DNA of 64,000 nucleotides from Streptomyces sp. MJM8645. Lineage in GTDB: Bacteria > Actinomycetota > Actinomycetes > Streptomycetales > Streptomycetaceae. Made by a program: the position numbers and the translations under genes. Of the stretch, positions 19,395-26,532 are shown piece by piece (the first letter of the stretch is position 1; each line of letters begins with the position of its first letter). The stretch lies in assembly GCF_001625365.1 (NCBI RefSeq), contig NZ_LJJF01000001.1, positions 3,607,001 to 3,671,000 on the forward strand, read 5' to 3'. The notes under the pieces were generated by a model, which made no database searches, had not been told where the DNA came from, and was given only the letters and a program-made list of their open reading frames with translations.

Positions 19395-19706
19395 ATGGAT
19401 GTTGACCTGGTCACCGCCCTGCGGGCGATCGCCAACCCGACGCGCCTGCAACTGCTGGCATGGTTGCGCGAACCCGAACGCCACTTCCCCCTGGAGGAAG
19501 CGGTCGCCGACCCGCGCGAGGTCGGCGTCTGCGTCAGCCACATCCAGGCCAAGGCCGGCCTCGCCCAGTCCACCGTCTCCGCCTACCTCGCCGAACTCCA
19601 GCGCGCCGGCCTCGTCCGCGCCACCCGCATCGGCAAGTGGACCCACTACCGCCGCGACGAGGCCCGCATCGCCGCCCTCATCACCGCTCTCGGTCACACC
19701 CTGTAG
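19395..19706 (+). CDS. ArsR/SmtB-family transcriptional regulator
   Basis: 103 residues, one winged helix: LVTALRAIANPTRLQLLAWL, recognition region GLAQSTVSAYLAELQRAGLV, wing ATRIGKWTHYRRDE. The CVSH segment supplies one Cys and one His but not the CVC motif of arsenic sensors, so the signal is unclear. TACGCT (19382-19387) lies 7 bp before the ATG, consistent with a leaderless message. Its converging neighbours are a His-rich methyltransferase and a thioredoxin-reductase-like enzyme. Confidence 0.88.
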   Translation: MDVDLVTALRAIANPTRLQLLAWLREPERHFPLEEAVADPREVGVCVSHIQAKAGLAQSTVSAYLAELQRAGLVRATRIGKWTHYRRDEARIAALITALGHTL

Positions 19707-19713
19707 GCCTCTG

Positions 19714-19751
19714 CCGCAGCCGGGGCGGGGGAGCCCCCGCCCCGGCTGCGG
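19714..19751. terminator. Bidirectional terminator between ArsR and methyltransferase genes
   Basis: A 17-bp perfect stem CCGCAGCCGGGGCGGGG with a GAGC loop between converging genes. Confidence 0.85.
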
Positions 19752-19772
19752 TCGGCTCGGGCTCCGCAGTCG

Positions 19773-20675
19773 TCAGGCGGCCTTGCGGGCGGTGTGGACG
19801 GTCATGGCCGAGAGGAAGAAGGCGTCCGGGCGGTTCAGGATGCCGGTGGGGGTGTCCTCGGCGAGGAGGGCGTCGAGGGTGCTGCGGTCCTCGGCGGCGA
19901 GGTTGTCGGCGAGCTGGTCGCGCAGACGGGCGAGTTGGGTGTGGAGGTGCTCGCGGGCGGGGCGGGCGAGCGGGGCCGGGTGGTCGATCAGGAAGGTGCG
20001 GGTGCCGCTGGCGGTCAGACCGGCGCGGGTGAGCATGGCCGGCCAGTCCTCCACCTCCTCGGTGGCGCCGGGCAGTTCGGCGCGCATGGTGCTGAAGCCG
20101 TCCTCGTGCACGGCGTCGAGCCGGGCCTGGAAGCCGGCCCGGCCGAGACCGAAGTCGCGCGGCAGGTAGCGCAGCGGCAGGCCGCGTTCGGCGACGGCCA
20201 GCAGGCCGCCGGGCCGGAGCGTCGCGGCGAGGGAGGTCAGGGCGGCCTGCTGGTCGCCGAGGTGGTGGATCGCGTTGCCGGACCAGATCAGGTCGGCCTC
20301 GCCGAGCTTGCCGAACTCGGCGGGCAGGTCGGCCTGCTGGGTGCTCAGACGGCCGCCGGAACGGGCCCGGGCGCGCTCCAGCAGAGCGGCAGACTGGTCG
20401 ACGGCGACCGTCTCGGCCTCGGGGAAGGCGTCCGCGAGCAGTCCGGCGATCACCCCGGGCCCGCTGCCGACGTCGAGGACCCGCCGCACCCCGTCGGCCT
20501 CGCCGTGCAGGGACCGCAGCCACTGCGCGGCCCCGGTGATGGCGGGGGTGCGCAGTTCGGCCTCCCGCTCCAGGTGGGCGGCGAGGACGTCCCAGTCGAA
20601 GTCGGCGGCGGGGACGTGGCCGTGGTGGTGCCCGTGCTGGTGCCCCTGGCCGTGCTGGTGCTGGTGTTCGGACAT
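19773..20675 (-). CDS. SAM-dependent methyltransferase with His-rich N-terminus
   Basis: 300 residues. Residues 1-24 are a His/Gln/Gly tract (HQHQHGQGHQHGHHHGH) able to bind metal. A class I methyltransferase fold follows: motif I VLDVGSGPGVIAGLLADAF, then VAVDQSAALLERA and ADLIWSGNAIHHLGD. The C-terminal half is helical. Substrate unknown. The ATG at 20675 is preferred because the upstream frame runs into tandem repeats. It lies downstream of the FAD oxidoreductase gene on the same strand, with about 140 bp of repeats between. Confidence 0.85.
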   Translation of the reverse strand: MSEHQHQHGQGHQHGHHHGHVPAADFDWDVLAAHLEREAELRTPAITGAAQWLRSLHGEADGVRRVLDVGSGPGVIAGLLADAFPEAETVAVDQSAALLERARARSGGRLSTQQADLPAEFGKLGEADLIWSGNAIHHLGDQQAALTSLAATLRPGGLLAVAERGLPLRYLPRDFGLGRAGFQARLDAVHEDGFSTMRAELPGATEEVEDWPAMLTRAGLTASGTRTFLIDHPAPLARPAREHLHTQLARLRDQLADNLAAEDRSTLDALLAEDTPTGILNRPDAFFLSAMTVHTARKAA

Positions 20676-20697
20676 CGTGGGTTCTCCGATCGTGGGT

Positions 20698-20765
20698 GAC
20701 GGAAAGGTGCTGCGGTCGGAAAGGTGCTGCAGTCGGAAGGGCACTGCGGTCGGAAAGGTGACGCC
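20698..20765. repeat. Four tandem 17-bp repeats upstream of the methyltransferase gene
   Basis: Units of the form GTCGGAAAGGTGCTGC(G/A) repeat four times with few changes (the third unit is the most diverged). They end about 22 bp before the methyltransferase start on the minus strand, so they lie in its leader or promoter. Confidence 0.9.
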
Positions 20766-20816
20766 GGGCGAAGGTGCCGGGGGGAGCCGCGGGGAGCTGG
20801 GGGGAGCTTCCCCCGC

Positions 20817-21815
20817 TCAGGCGGGAACGGCGGCGCCGGACGCGCGGTGTTCGGCGACCGCCCGTCCGATCTCCTCCGCGACGAGGTCGTGGTCGAGGTC
20901 GAACGCCGCCGCCGCGCCCATCCCGGCGGCGACGACGACCTGGGCCCGCGGGTCGGCGACGTTGCCGACCGCCCAGACGCCGGGGACGCTGGTGCGGCCG
21001 GCCCGGTCGGTGGTGACCCAGCCGTTCTCGTCCCGGGCGCATTCCAGGCCGAAGAGCAGCGCGTCCCGGGGCACCGGCTGCGGGAAGACGAACACGGCCT
21101 CGCGCGGCACCACCCGGCCGTCGGCGAGTTCCACGCCGCGCAGCCGGTCGGCGTCCGTCACCAGCTGGGTGATCCGGCCTTCGACGACCCGGACGCCGCG
21201 GGCGGCGAGCCGCTCCCGCTCGGCCCCGGTCGGCGTGAGGGTGTGCGTGATCAGGACGACGTCCGCGGACCACTGCCGGAGCAGCAGCGCCTGGTTGACC
21301 GCGCCCGGGCCGGTGCCGAGCACGCCGAGCGGGCGGTCGCGGACCTCGTAGCCGTGGCAGTACGGGCAGTGCAGCACGTCGCGGCCCCAGCGTTCGAGCA
21401 GGCCCGGGAGCTCCGGGAGCCCGTCGCGCAGGCCGGTGGCGACGACCACCCGGCGCGCGTGCAGCACGGGGCCGCCCGCCAGGTGGACGGCGAAGCCCGT
21501 CCCCGCGCCTTCGGCGTCCGCGACGCCCTCGACGTGGTCGACCCGGGCGTCGATCAGGTCGACCCCGTAGCCGGCGACCTCCGCCCGGCCGACCTCCAGC
21601 AGCGCCGCCGGGGGCATGCCGTCCCGGCTCAGGTAGCCGTGCATGTGGGCGGCGGGGGCGTTGCGCGGCTGGCCCGCGTCCACCACCGCCACCCGGCGCC
21701 GGGCCCGGCCCAGCACCAGCGCGGCGCTCAGCCCGGCCGCGCCCGCGCCGACCACCACCGCGTCGTACTCGTCCCGGGGGGCCGTCGGCCCCGTCGTCCT
21801 CATCGTGTCGCCCAT
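20817..21815 (-). CDS. Thioredoxin-reductase-like FAD/NAD(P)H oxidoreductase
   Basis: 332 residues. FAD-binding motif VVVGAGAAGLSAALVLGRA, redox pair CPYC in VLHCPYCHGYEV, NAD(P) site LGVLGTGPGAVNQALL and C-terminal VPGVWAVGNVADPRAQVVVAAG (FAD end motif). The layout is that of low-molecular-weight thioredoxin reductase, but the CPYC sequence differs from the CATC of TrxB and resembles dithiol oxidases of natural-product clusters and orphan TrxR-like proteins. ATG at 21815 follows GGAGG at ideal distance. It probably shares a transcript with the methyltransferase. The partner protein is unknown. Confidence 0.9.
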   Translation of the reverse strand: MGDTMRTTGPTAPRDEYDAVVVGAGAAGLSAALVLGRARRRVAVVDAGQPRNAPAAHMHGYLSRDGMPPAALLEVGRAEVAGYGVDLIDARVDHVEGVADAEGAGTGFAVHLAGGPVLHARRVVVATGLRDGLPELPGLLERWGRDVLHCPYCHGYEVRDRPLGVLGTGPGAVNQALLLRQWSADVVLITHTLTPTGAERERLAARGVRVVEGRITQLVTDADRLRGVELADGRVVPREAVFVFPQPVPRDALLFGLECARDENGWVTTDRAGRTSVPGVWAVGNVADPRAQVVVAAGMGAAAAFDLDHDLVAEEIGRAVAEHRASGAAVPA

Positions 21816-21970
21816 GGCGCTCACCTCCACCGCCAGGCTGCGACCGGACCAGCCATATCGGCAAGCTTTGTTGCCGTTTCCGCAAACGCCCGCGCCCACC
21901 CCGGCCACCGCCCGTCCGCTCCGCGCCACGGGCCCGGACTGCCCGAGTGGACGGGGATCCGGACCGACCC

Positions 21971-22001
21971 TTGCCATGGAGTGCACTCCAACTCCTAGCC
22001 T
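21971..22001 (+). promoter_or_regulatory. MerR-type promoter upstream of the aldo/keto reductase
   Basis: TTGCCA (21971-21976) and TAGCCT (21996-22001) are 19 bp apart, the long spacer typical of MerR-activated promoters, and a perfect 14-bp palindrome TGGAGTGCACTCCA (21977-21990) fills the spacer. No merR gene is adjacent. Confidence 0.8.
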
Positions 22002-22040
22002 CTGACGCACCACCGACCCACCACCAGGGGGAGCAGCACC

Positions 22041-23096
22041 ATGCGCTACCGCGTCCTCGGCGGCACCGGCATCGAAGTGAGCACCTACTGCCTCGGCACG
22101 ATGATGCTCGGCTCCATCGGCAACCCCGACCACGACGACTGCGCCCGGATCATCAACACCGCGCTCGACCACGGCATCAACTTCGTGGACACCGCCGACA
22201 TGTACTCGGCCGGCGAGTCCGAGGAGATCGTCGGCAGGACGCTGGCCGCCCGCGGCGACCGCGACGAGATCGTGCTCGCCACCAAGGGGCACTTCCCGAT
22301 GGGCGAGGGCCACGGCCGCGGCGGCAACTCCCGGCGCTGGATCCTCCGGGCGGTCGAGGACAGCCTGCGCCGACTGCGCACCGACCGGATCGACCTCTAC
22401 CAGATCCACCGGCCGGACCACACCACCGACGTCGAGGAGACCCTGTCCGTCCTCGGCGACCTCGTCCGGGCCGGCAAGATCCGCGCCTTCGGCTGCTCCA
22501 CCTTCCCCGCCGAACAGATCGTCGACGCGCACCACGTCGCCGAGCGCCGCGCCCTGCCGCGCTTCCGCACCGAGCAGCCGCCGTACTCGCTGCTCGCCCG
22601 CGGCGTGGAGCGCGACGTGCTGCCCGTCGTCCAGCGGCTCGGCATGGGCGCACTGACCTGGAGCCCGCTCGCCTCCGGCTTCCTCACCGGCCGCTACCGC
22701 AAGGGCCGCCCGGCCGACCTGACCACCGGCCGCCCGACCCTCCACCCGGGCCGCTTCGACCCGACGCTGCCCACCACCGCGGCCAAGCTGGAGGCCGTCG
22801 AGGCCTTCACCGCCCTCGCCGGGGACCTCGGCCGCACCCTGCCCGAACTGGCCGTGGCCTTCCCGCTGGCGCACCCCGCCATCACCTCGGTGATCCTCGG
22901 CCCGCGCACCCACGACCAGCTGGAGGCGGCCCTCAAGGGCGCCGACCTGGTCCTCGACGACGCCACGCTGGACCGCATCGACGCCATCGTCCCGCCCGGC
23001 ACCAACGTCTACCACCCCGACGGCGTCTGGCAGCCCCCGTCCGTCACCACCCCCGCCCTCCGCCGCCGCCCCACCACGGACCGCCCGGCGGGATAG
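22041..23096 (+). CDS. Aldo/keto reductase
   Basis: 351 residues with the AKR barrel. Catalytic tetrad Asp50 and Tyr55 (FVDTADMYSAGESE), Lys81 (VLATKG) and His122 (LYQIHRPD) are all present. The NADPH-binding C-terminal region is ITSVILGPRTHDQLEAAL. It likely reduces reactive aldehydes or ketones. It sits alone behind a MerR-type promoter, which suggests induction by an electrophile or drug. ATG at 22041 follows AGGGGGAG. Confidence 0.93.
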   Translation: MRYRVLGGTGIEVSTYCLGTMMLGSIGNPDHDDCARIINTALDHGINFVDTADMYSAGESEEIVGRTLAARGDRDEIVLATKGHFPMGEGHGRGGNSRRWILRAVEDSLRRLRTDRIDLYQIHRPDHTTDVEETLSVLGDLVRAGKIRAFGCSTFPAEQIVDAHHVAERRALPRFRTEQPPYSLLARGVERDVLPVVQRLGMGALTWSPLASGFLTGRYRKGRPADLTTGRPTLHPGRFDPTLPTTAAKLEAVEAFTALAGDLGRTLPELAVAFPLAHPAITSVILGPRTHDQLEAALKGADLVLDDATLDRIDAIVPPGTNVYHPDGVWQPPSVTTPALRRRPTTDRPAG

Positions 23097-23123
23097 CCGA
23101 GCCGGCCGCCCGCGGGAGGCCGG

Positions 23124-23693
23124 CTACTCCCTCGGGGCGGCAAAGCAGTGGACCACGACCGTGCGGTCGGCGGCCCACTGCTGTTCGCCGCTGCCGAGCC
23201 AGGTCCAGCCGAGGCGGCGGTAGCAGGCGTTCGCCGGGGCCGCGGTGGCGAGGACGTCGAGGACGGGGTGGAGGCCGAGCGCCCGCGCGTGCGCCACGGC
23301 GGCCGCCGCCAGCCGTGCGCCGATCCGGTGGCCGCGCGCCGTGGGGGCGACGTAGAGCCGGCCGATCACGGCGGTGAGTTCCGGGCGGCCGCCGGTGCGG
23401 CGGCTCCACAGACCGGGGGCGACGTCGCCGGGCGCACTGCGGGAGAGGCCCACGTGGCCGACCGGGCGGCCGTCCAGTTCGGCGACCCAGGCGGCGAGCA
23501 GGCCCCCGGGGGTGAGCCAGGCGGCGGGGCGGTCGGGCCAGTCGGCGGGGTAGCCGTCGGTGGTGTGGACGTCGCCGAGCACCCGGACGCAGTCGGCGAG
23601 GTCGGTGACGCGGCGCCGTCGGACGGACACCCCTGCCCCGGCCTGCCGCGAGCCGGACGCGACGACGTTGGCGCGTTCTTCAAGGTCAGCCAT
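23124..23693 (-). CDS. GNAT-family N-acetyltransferase
   Basis: 189 residues. An N-terminal extension precedes the GNAT core: VSVRRRRVTDLADCVRVLGDVH, AAWVAELDGRPVGHVGLSR, the acetyl-CoA loop LYVAPTARGHRIGARLAAAA, and PANACYRRLGWTWLGSGEQQ. The substrate is unknown. The first 25 residues are poorly conserved in character, so an internal GTG (VSVRRRR) could be the start. It converges with the aldo/keto reductase gene. Confidence 0.85.
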   Translation of the reverse strand: MADLEERANVVASGSRQAGAGVSVRRRRVTDLADCVRVLGDVHTTDGYPADWPDRPAAWLTPGGLLAAWVAELDGRPVGHVGLSRSAPGDVAPGLWSRRTGGRPELTAVIGRLYVAPTARGHRIGARLAAAAVAHARALGLHPVLDVLATAAPANACYRRLGWTWLGSGEQQWAADRTVVVHCFAAPRE

Positions 23694-23857
23694 GCCGGTA
23701 CGTTACCGGCCGGGCCCCACCGCCGCAGCAGGTCGGCGACCCCGGTCGGATCCTCCTCGCCACCGACGACGCCACCGACGACGCCACCGCCGCCCGTCGA
23801 CCGACGCTCCATCAGCCGAACGTGCGGCCGGGCGCTCCCGGGCGCACGGGCGGGCCG

Positions 23858-24280
23858 TCAGGCGATCGCGGCCGACACCACCGCCGCGACCGCGATGTTG
23901 CAACTGGCCGAGACCCAGACCGCCGGGTGCGGCTCCGGATCGACCAGGATCGTGCCGAGCCTGCCGGGCGTCAGCAGGTCCACCGCCCAGAAGGCGACGG
24001 CCATCAGCACCAGCCCGAGCAGGCCGTAGCAGGCGGTCGAGACCAGGCCCTTGGCGAAGTCCGCGTAGGTGTACATGATCGCGGTGAAGACGATGCCGCC
24101 GATGCCGAGCAGCGCGGAGCTGAGCAGCACGGCGGCGTTGCGGTTGCGCTCGACCCAGATCTGGTGGCCGAGCCTGCCGGGCGTCAGCAGGTCCACCAGG
24201 CCGACGCCGAGGAGCAGCAGCACCACCCCGAGGGCTCCGTAGGCGGCCGCCGCGCCGAGCCCGTGCAGGATGTCGTTCAT
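23858..24280 (-). CDS. DUF350 membrane protein
   Basis: 140 residues with four predicted membrane helices arranged as two related halves; VDLLTPGRLG occurs in both. This is the pattern of DUF350, small proteins seen in stress or membrane-damage operons. ATG at 24280 (MNDILHGLGAAAAYGALG). The next minus-strand gene upstream, a LURP-one protein, ends about 120 bp away and may be co-transcribed. Function not known. Confidence 0.85.
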   Translation of the reverse strand: MNDILHGLGAAAAYGALGVVLLLLGVGLVDLLTPGRLGHQIWVERNRNAAVLLSSALLGIGGIVFTAIMYTYADFAKGLVSTACYGLLGLVLMAVAFWAVDLLTPGRLGTILVDPEPHPAVWVSASCNIAVAAVVSAAIA

Positions 24281-24401
24281 CGTGGTCCCAGCCCCCGGTC
24301 CGCTCGCCGATCCCCGACCGGCCTGGTCAAGGGTTGGCAAAAGATACCCCACCGGGGCGGGCGGCGGACCGGGGAAGCGGAGCCCCCTGGCGTCAGTCGG
24401 G

Positions 24402-24890
24402 TCAGTGTTCCTCGTGCACCAGGTGATCGACGCAGGCGGCGATCGCGAGCAGCAGACCGGTGTCGGCGCCGTCGGCGATCTCCACGCCGTAGGTGTCCCG
24501 GATCCGGAACCACTTGCGGGAGATCCGGGCGAGGTCGTCGCCGTGGTGGTTCTCGATCCGGTAGTCCTTGTCGATCAGGTCGCCGTGGATCTTCAGCTCG
24601 CCGCCGGAGGCCAGCTCCACCAGGTACTTGTCACGGAACGGGGTGAACAGCTTCTCCCGGACGGTCGCGATCACCTCGCCGTCGGCGTCCTCGATCTTCA
24701 TCGCGTCGCGGACGGTGAACGCCTTCTCCTTCACCACCGCGACCACCCGCCCGTGCGCGTCCTTCAGCTCGAAGGTGTGCCGCAGCCGCAGCACCTTGCC
24801 GTCCACCAGGTACGCCTTGTGGCCCCGGTCGTCCTCGATCCAGTAGTCGTCTCCGACTGCGAACAGCTTCTCCCTGACCAGGTACCGCAC
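24402..24890 (-). CDS. LURP-one-related (DUF567, tubby-like fold) protein
   Basis: 162 residues from a GTG at 24890 with GGAGGAGG upstream. The beta-rich repeats are typical: YLVREKLFAVGDDYWIED, KVLRLRHTFELKDAHGRVVA, VREKLFTPFRDKYLVEL, KWFRIRDTYGVEIADGAD. The fold resembles Tubby and phospholipid scramblases; the bacterial role is unknown, possibly at the membrane. It lies upstream of the DUF350 gene in the same direction and is divergent from a GNAT gene. Confidence 0.87.
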   Translation of the reverse strand: MRYLVREKLFAVGDDYWIEDDRGHKAYLVDGKVLRLRHTFELKDAHGRVVAVVKEKAFTVRDAMKIEDADGEVIATVREKLFTPFRDKYLVELASGGELKIHGDLIDKDYRIENHHGDDLARISRKWFRIRDTYGVEIADGADTGLLLAIAACVDHLVHEEH

Positions 24891-24981
24891 AGCGGCCTCC
24901 TCCGTGTCGACGTGACCCCCATTCGACCCGATCCCCCCACCCGCCGGGAAGCACCGCCACACACGGGCGTTCAATGGCGGC

Positions 24982-25491
24982 ATGCGTCCCGACCCCACCG
25001 CCCCGCTGCACAGCGAGCGCCTCGACCTCCTCCCGATCGGCCCCGAGCACGCCGAGGAGCTGGCCGCCGCCCTCGCCGACCCCGCCCTGCACGCCTTCAC
25101 CGGCGGCTCCCCGGCCACCGCCGACGACCTGCGCGTGCGCTACGCCCGGCTCGCCGCCGGCTCCCCCGACCCCGCCGAGACCTGGGGCAACTGGGCGCTG
25201 CGGCTGCGCGCCGACGGCCGCCTCACCGGCTACGTCCAGACCACCGTCAGCCCCGGGGCCGCCGATCTCGCCTGGGTCGTCGGCACCCCCTGGCAGGGCC
25301 GCGGCCTGGCCACCGAGGCCGCCCGCGCCCTGCTCTCCCACCTCGCCGCCGCCGGCGTCAGCACCGTCACCGCCCACATCCACCCCGACCACCACGCCTC
25401 CGCCGCCGTCGCCCGGGCCCTCGGCCTCACCCCCACCGACGAGCAGCAGGACGGCGAGACCCGCTGGCAGGCGGAGCTCCCCCGCCCCTGA
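24982..25491 (+). CDS. GNAT-family N-acetyltransferase (RimJ/RimL-like)
   Basis: 169 residues: LHSERLDLLPIGPEHAEELA, LTGYVQTTVSPGAADLAWVV, the acetyl-CoA loop WQGRGLATEAARALLSHL, and IHPDHHASAAVARALGLTP. A typical acetyltransferase of unknown substrate, divergent from the LURP-one gene by about 90 bp. It converges with a small secreted-protein gene. Confidence 0.88.
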   Translation: MRPDPTAPLHSERLDLLPIGPEHAEELAAALADPALHAFTGGSPATADDLRVRYARLAAGSPDPAETWGNWALRLRADGRLTGYVQTTVSPGAADLAWVVGTPWQGRGLATEAARALLSHLAAAGVSTVTAHIHPDHHASAAVARALGLTPTDEQQDGETRWQAELPRP

Positions 25492-25529
25492 CCCGGACCT
25501 GACCCGGCCATGGCCCTGCCCTGACGCCC

Positions 25530-25784
25530 TCAGTCCTCCTCGCCCGGCGCCGGATGCGGGTTGACGGCCTGCCCGTCGATCGGCTGCCCCCAGTCGTCGT
25601 CGCCCTCGGCCCCCACGCAGTACCCGGAGCCCTCCACCCACCCCCCGGCGTCCTGGCACTGCTCCGCGGTGACGTCACGCAGAACGGGCCGGGCGGCGGC
25701 CGCCGAGGCGGCGCCGGCACCGGTGGCGAGCAGGACAGCGGTCGCGACCGTCAGGGCCGACCGGAGCAGGGGTGAGGTGATCAT
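25530..25784 (-). CDS. Small secreted protein with two cysteines
   Basis: 84 residues from an ATG at 25784. A Sec signal peptide is clear (MITSPLLRSALTVATAVLLA ... GAASAAAA). The mature part has two Cys (EQCQDAGGWVEGSGYCVG) likely to form a disulphide, then an acidic tail ending PGEED. No family recognised; likely a cell-surface or extracellular protein. Confidence 0.75.
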   Translation of the reverse strand: MITSPLLRSALTVATAVLLATGAGAASAAAARPVLRDVTAEQCQDAGGWVEGSGYCVGAEGDDDWGQPIDGQAVNPHPAPGEED

Positions 25785-25908
25785 GCGGACAACGACAGCA
25801 CGAACCCCACCCCCCACCCCACCGACACGCCCGCCGCCCCCGCCCGCGACCACCGCCCCGGAATGCCGCACCGGAATGCCGCCCGACCACGATGCGGTTG
25901 GATACAGA

Positions 25909-26032
25909 CATGGCATCTCGTGCACGTGTACGCGCCCCCGAGCTGGTCGGGGCAGGCGGTTGGCTGAACACCGGTGGCAAGGAGCTGACGCTCGCCGACT
26001 TCCGGGGCAAGATCACCATCCTGGACTTCTGA
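25909..26032 (+). pseudogene. Orphan duplicate of the 5' end of the thioredoxin/NHL gene
   Basis: From 25909 to 26031 the sequence is identical to 26532-26654, the first 122 coding bases of the complete NHL gene plus the base before its ATG. The copy then diverges (TGAACC against TGGACG) and hits TGA after 40 codons. It lacks the CxxC active site, so it is not a functional thioredoxin. Weak similarity continues for about 20 bp. Confidence 0.85.
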
Positions 26033-26238
26033 ACCTTCTGACACCCAACTCCCTTCGGAATTAAACGAGTTTGAGTGTGATGCCGCTCGATGCCACGCGC
26101 ACCCGGTTACCGGATGCTCGGGTTCGGAAAATGATCAGCGTCTCGGCACGAGGCTTGCGAGAATCCCGCAAGAGTTGTGGCGGCTGCGCTCGGTCGGCTC
26201 GCGGTCGGTGGGGTTGCTCGTACGCGAGGAGGAGTGCC

Positions 26239-26484
26239 ATGTTCGAGAACGTCGCCGGGCTACAGCCCGAGGTAGCCGCGCAGTGGACCGCGCTGGTCGA
26301 GGAGTGTCGTCCTGTGCTCGCGAGCGAGGGTATGGATGCGGTGCAAGCCCTGCTGGTCGAACGCGGGACGAGCATCGTCCCGGCAGTCGCCGTCACCAAG
26401 GTTCTGCTCGGGTGGGAGGATACCCCGCTCCTGGTCGCTCGGGAGATCGTCGAGACCAGCCCCGCACGCGCAGCAGCCGCCTGA
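26239..26484 (+). CDS. Small hypothetical protein between the two copies of the NHL 5' end
   Basis: 81 residues from an ATG at 26239 with GGAGGAG 6 nt upstream. It is helical and acidic (LQPEVAAQWTALVEECRPVL, MDAVQALLVERGTSIVPAVA). I do not recognise it. The 200 bp before it have visibly lower GC than the surroundings. It is the only gene inside the 500-bp stretch bounded by the duplicated fragments, so it may have arrived with it. Confidence 0.6.
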   Translation: MFENVAGLQPEVAAQWTALVEECRPVLASEGMDAVQALLVERGTSIVPAVAVTKVLLGWEDTPLLVAREIVETSPARAAAA

Positions 26485-26532
26485 ACCGGGACGCCCGGAA
26501 TGCGGACACCGCCCGTGCGGTTTGATTGAGGC

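Noticed and set aside
23858..24890. DUF350 and LURP-one genes as a phage-shock or potassium-channel module
   Set aside because: No PspA, synthase or other partner gene is adjacent.
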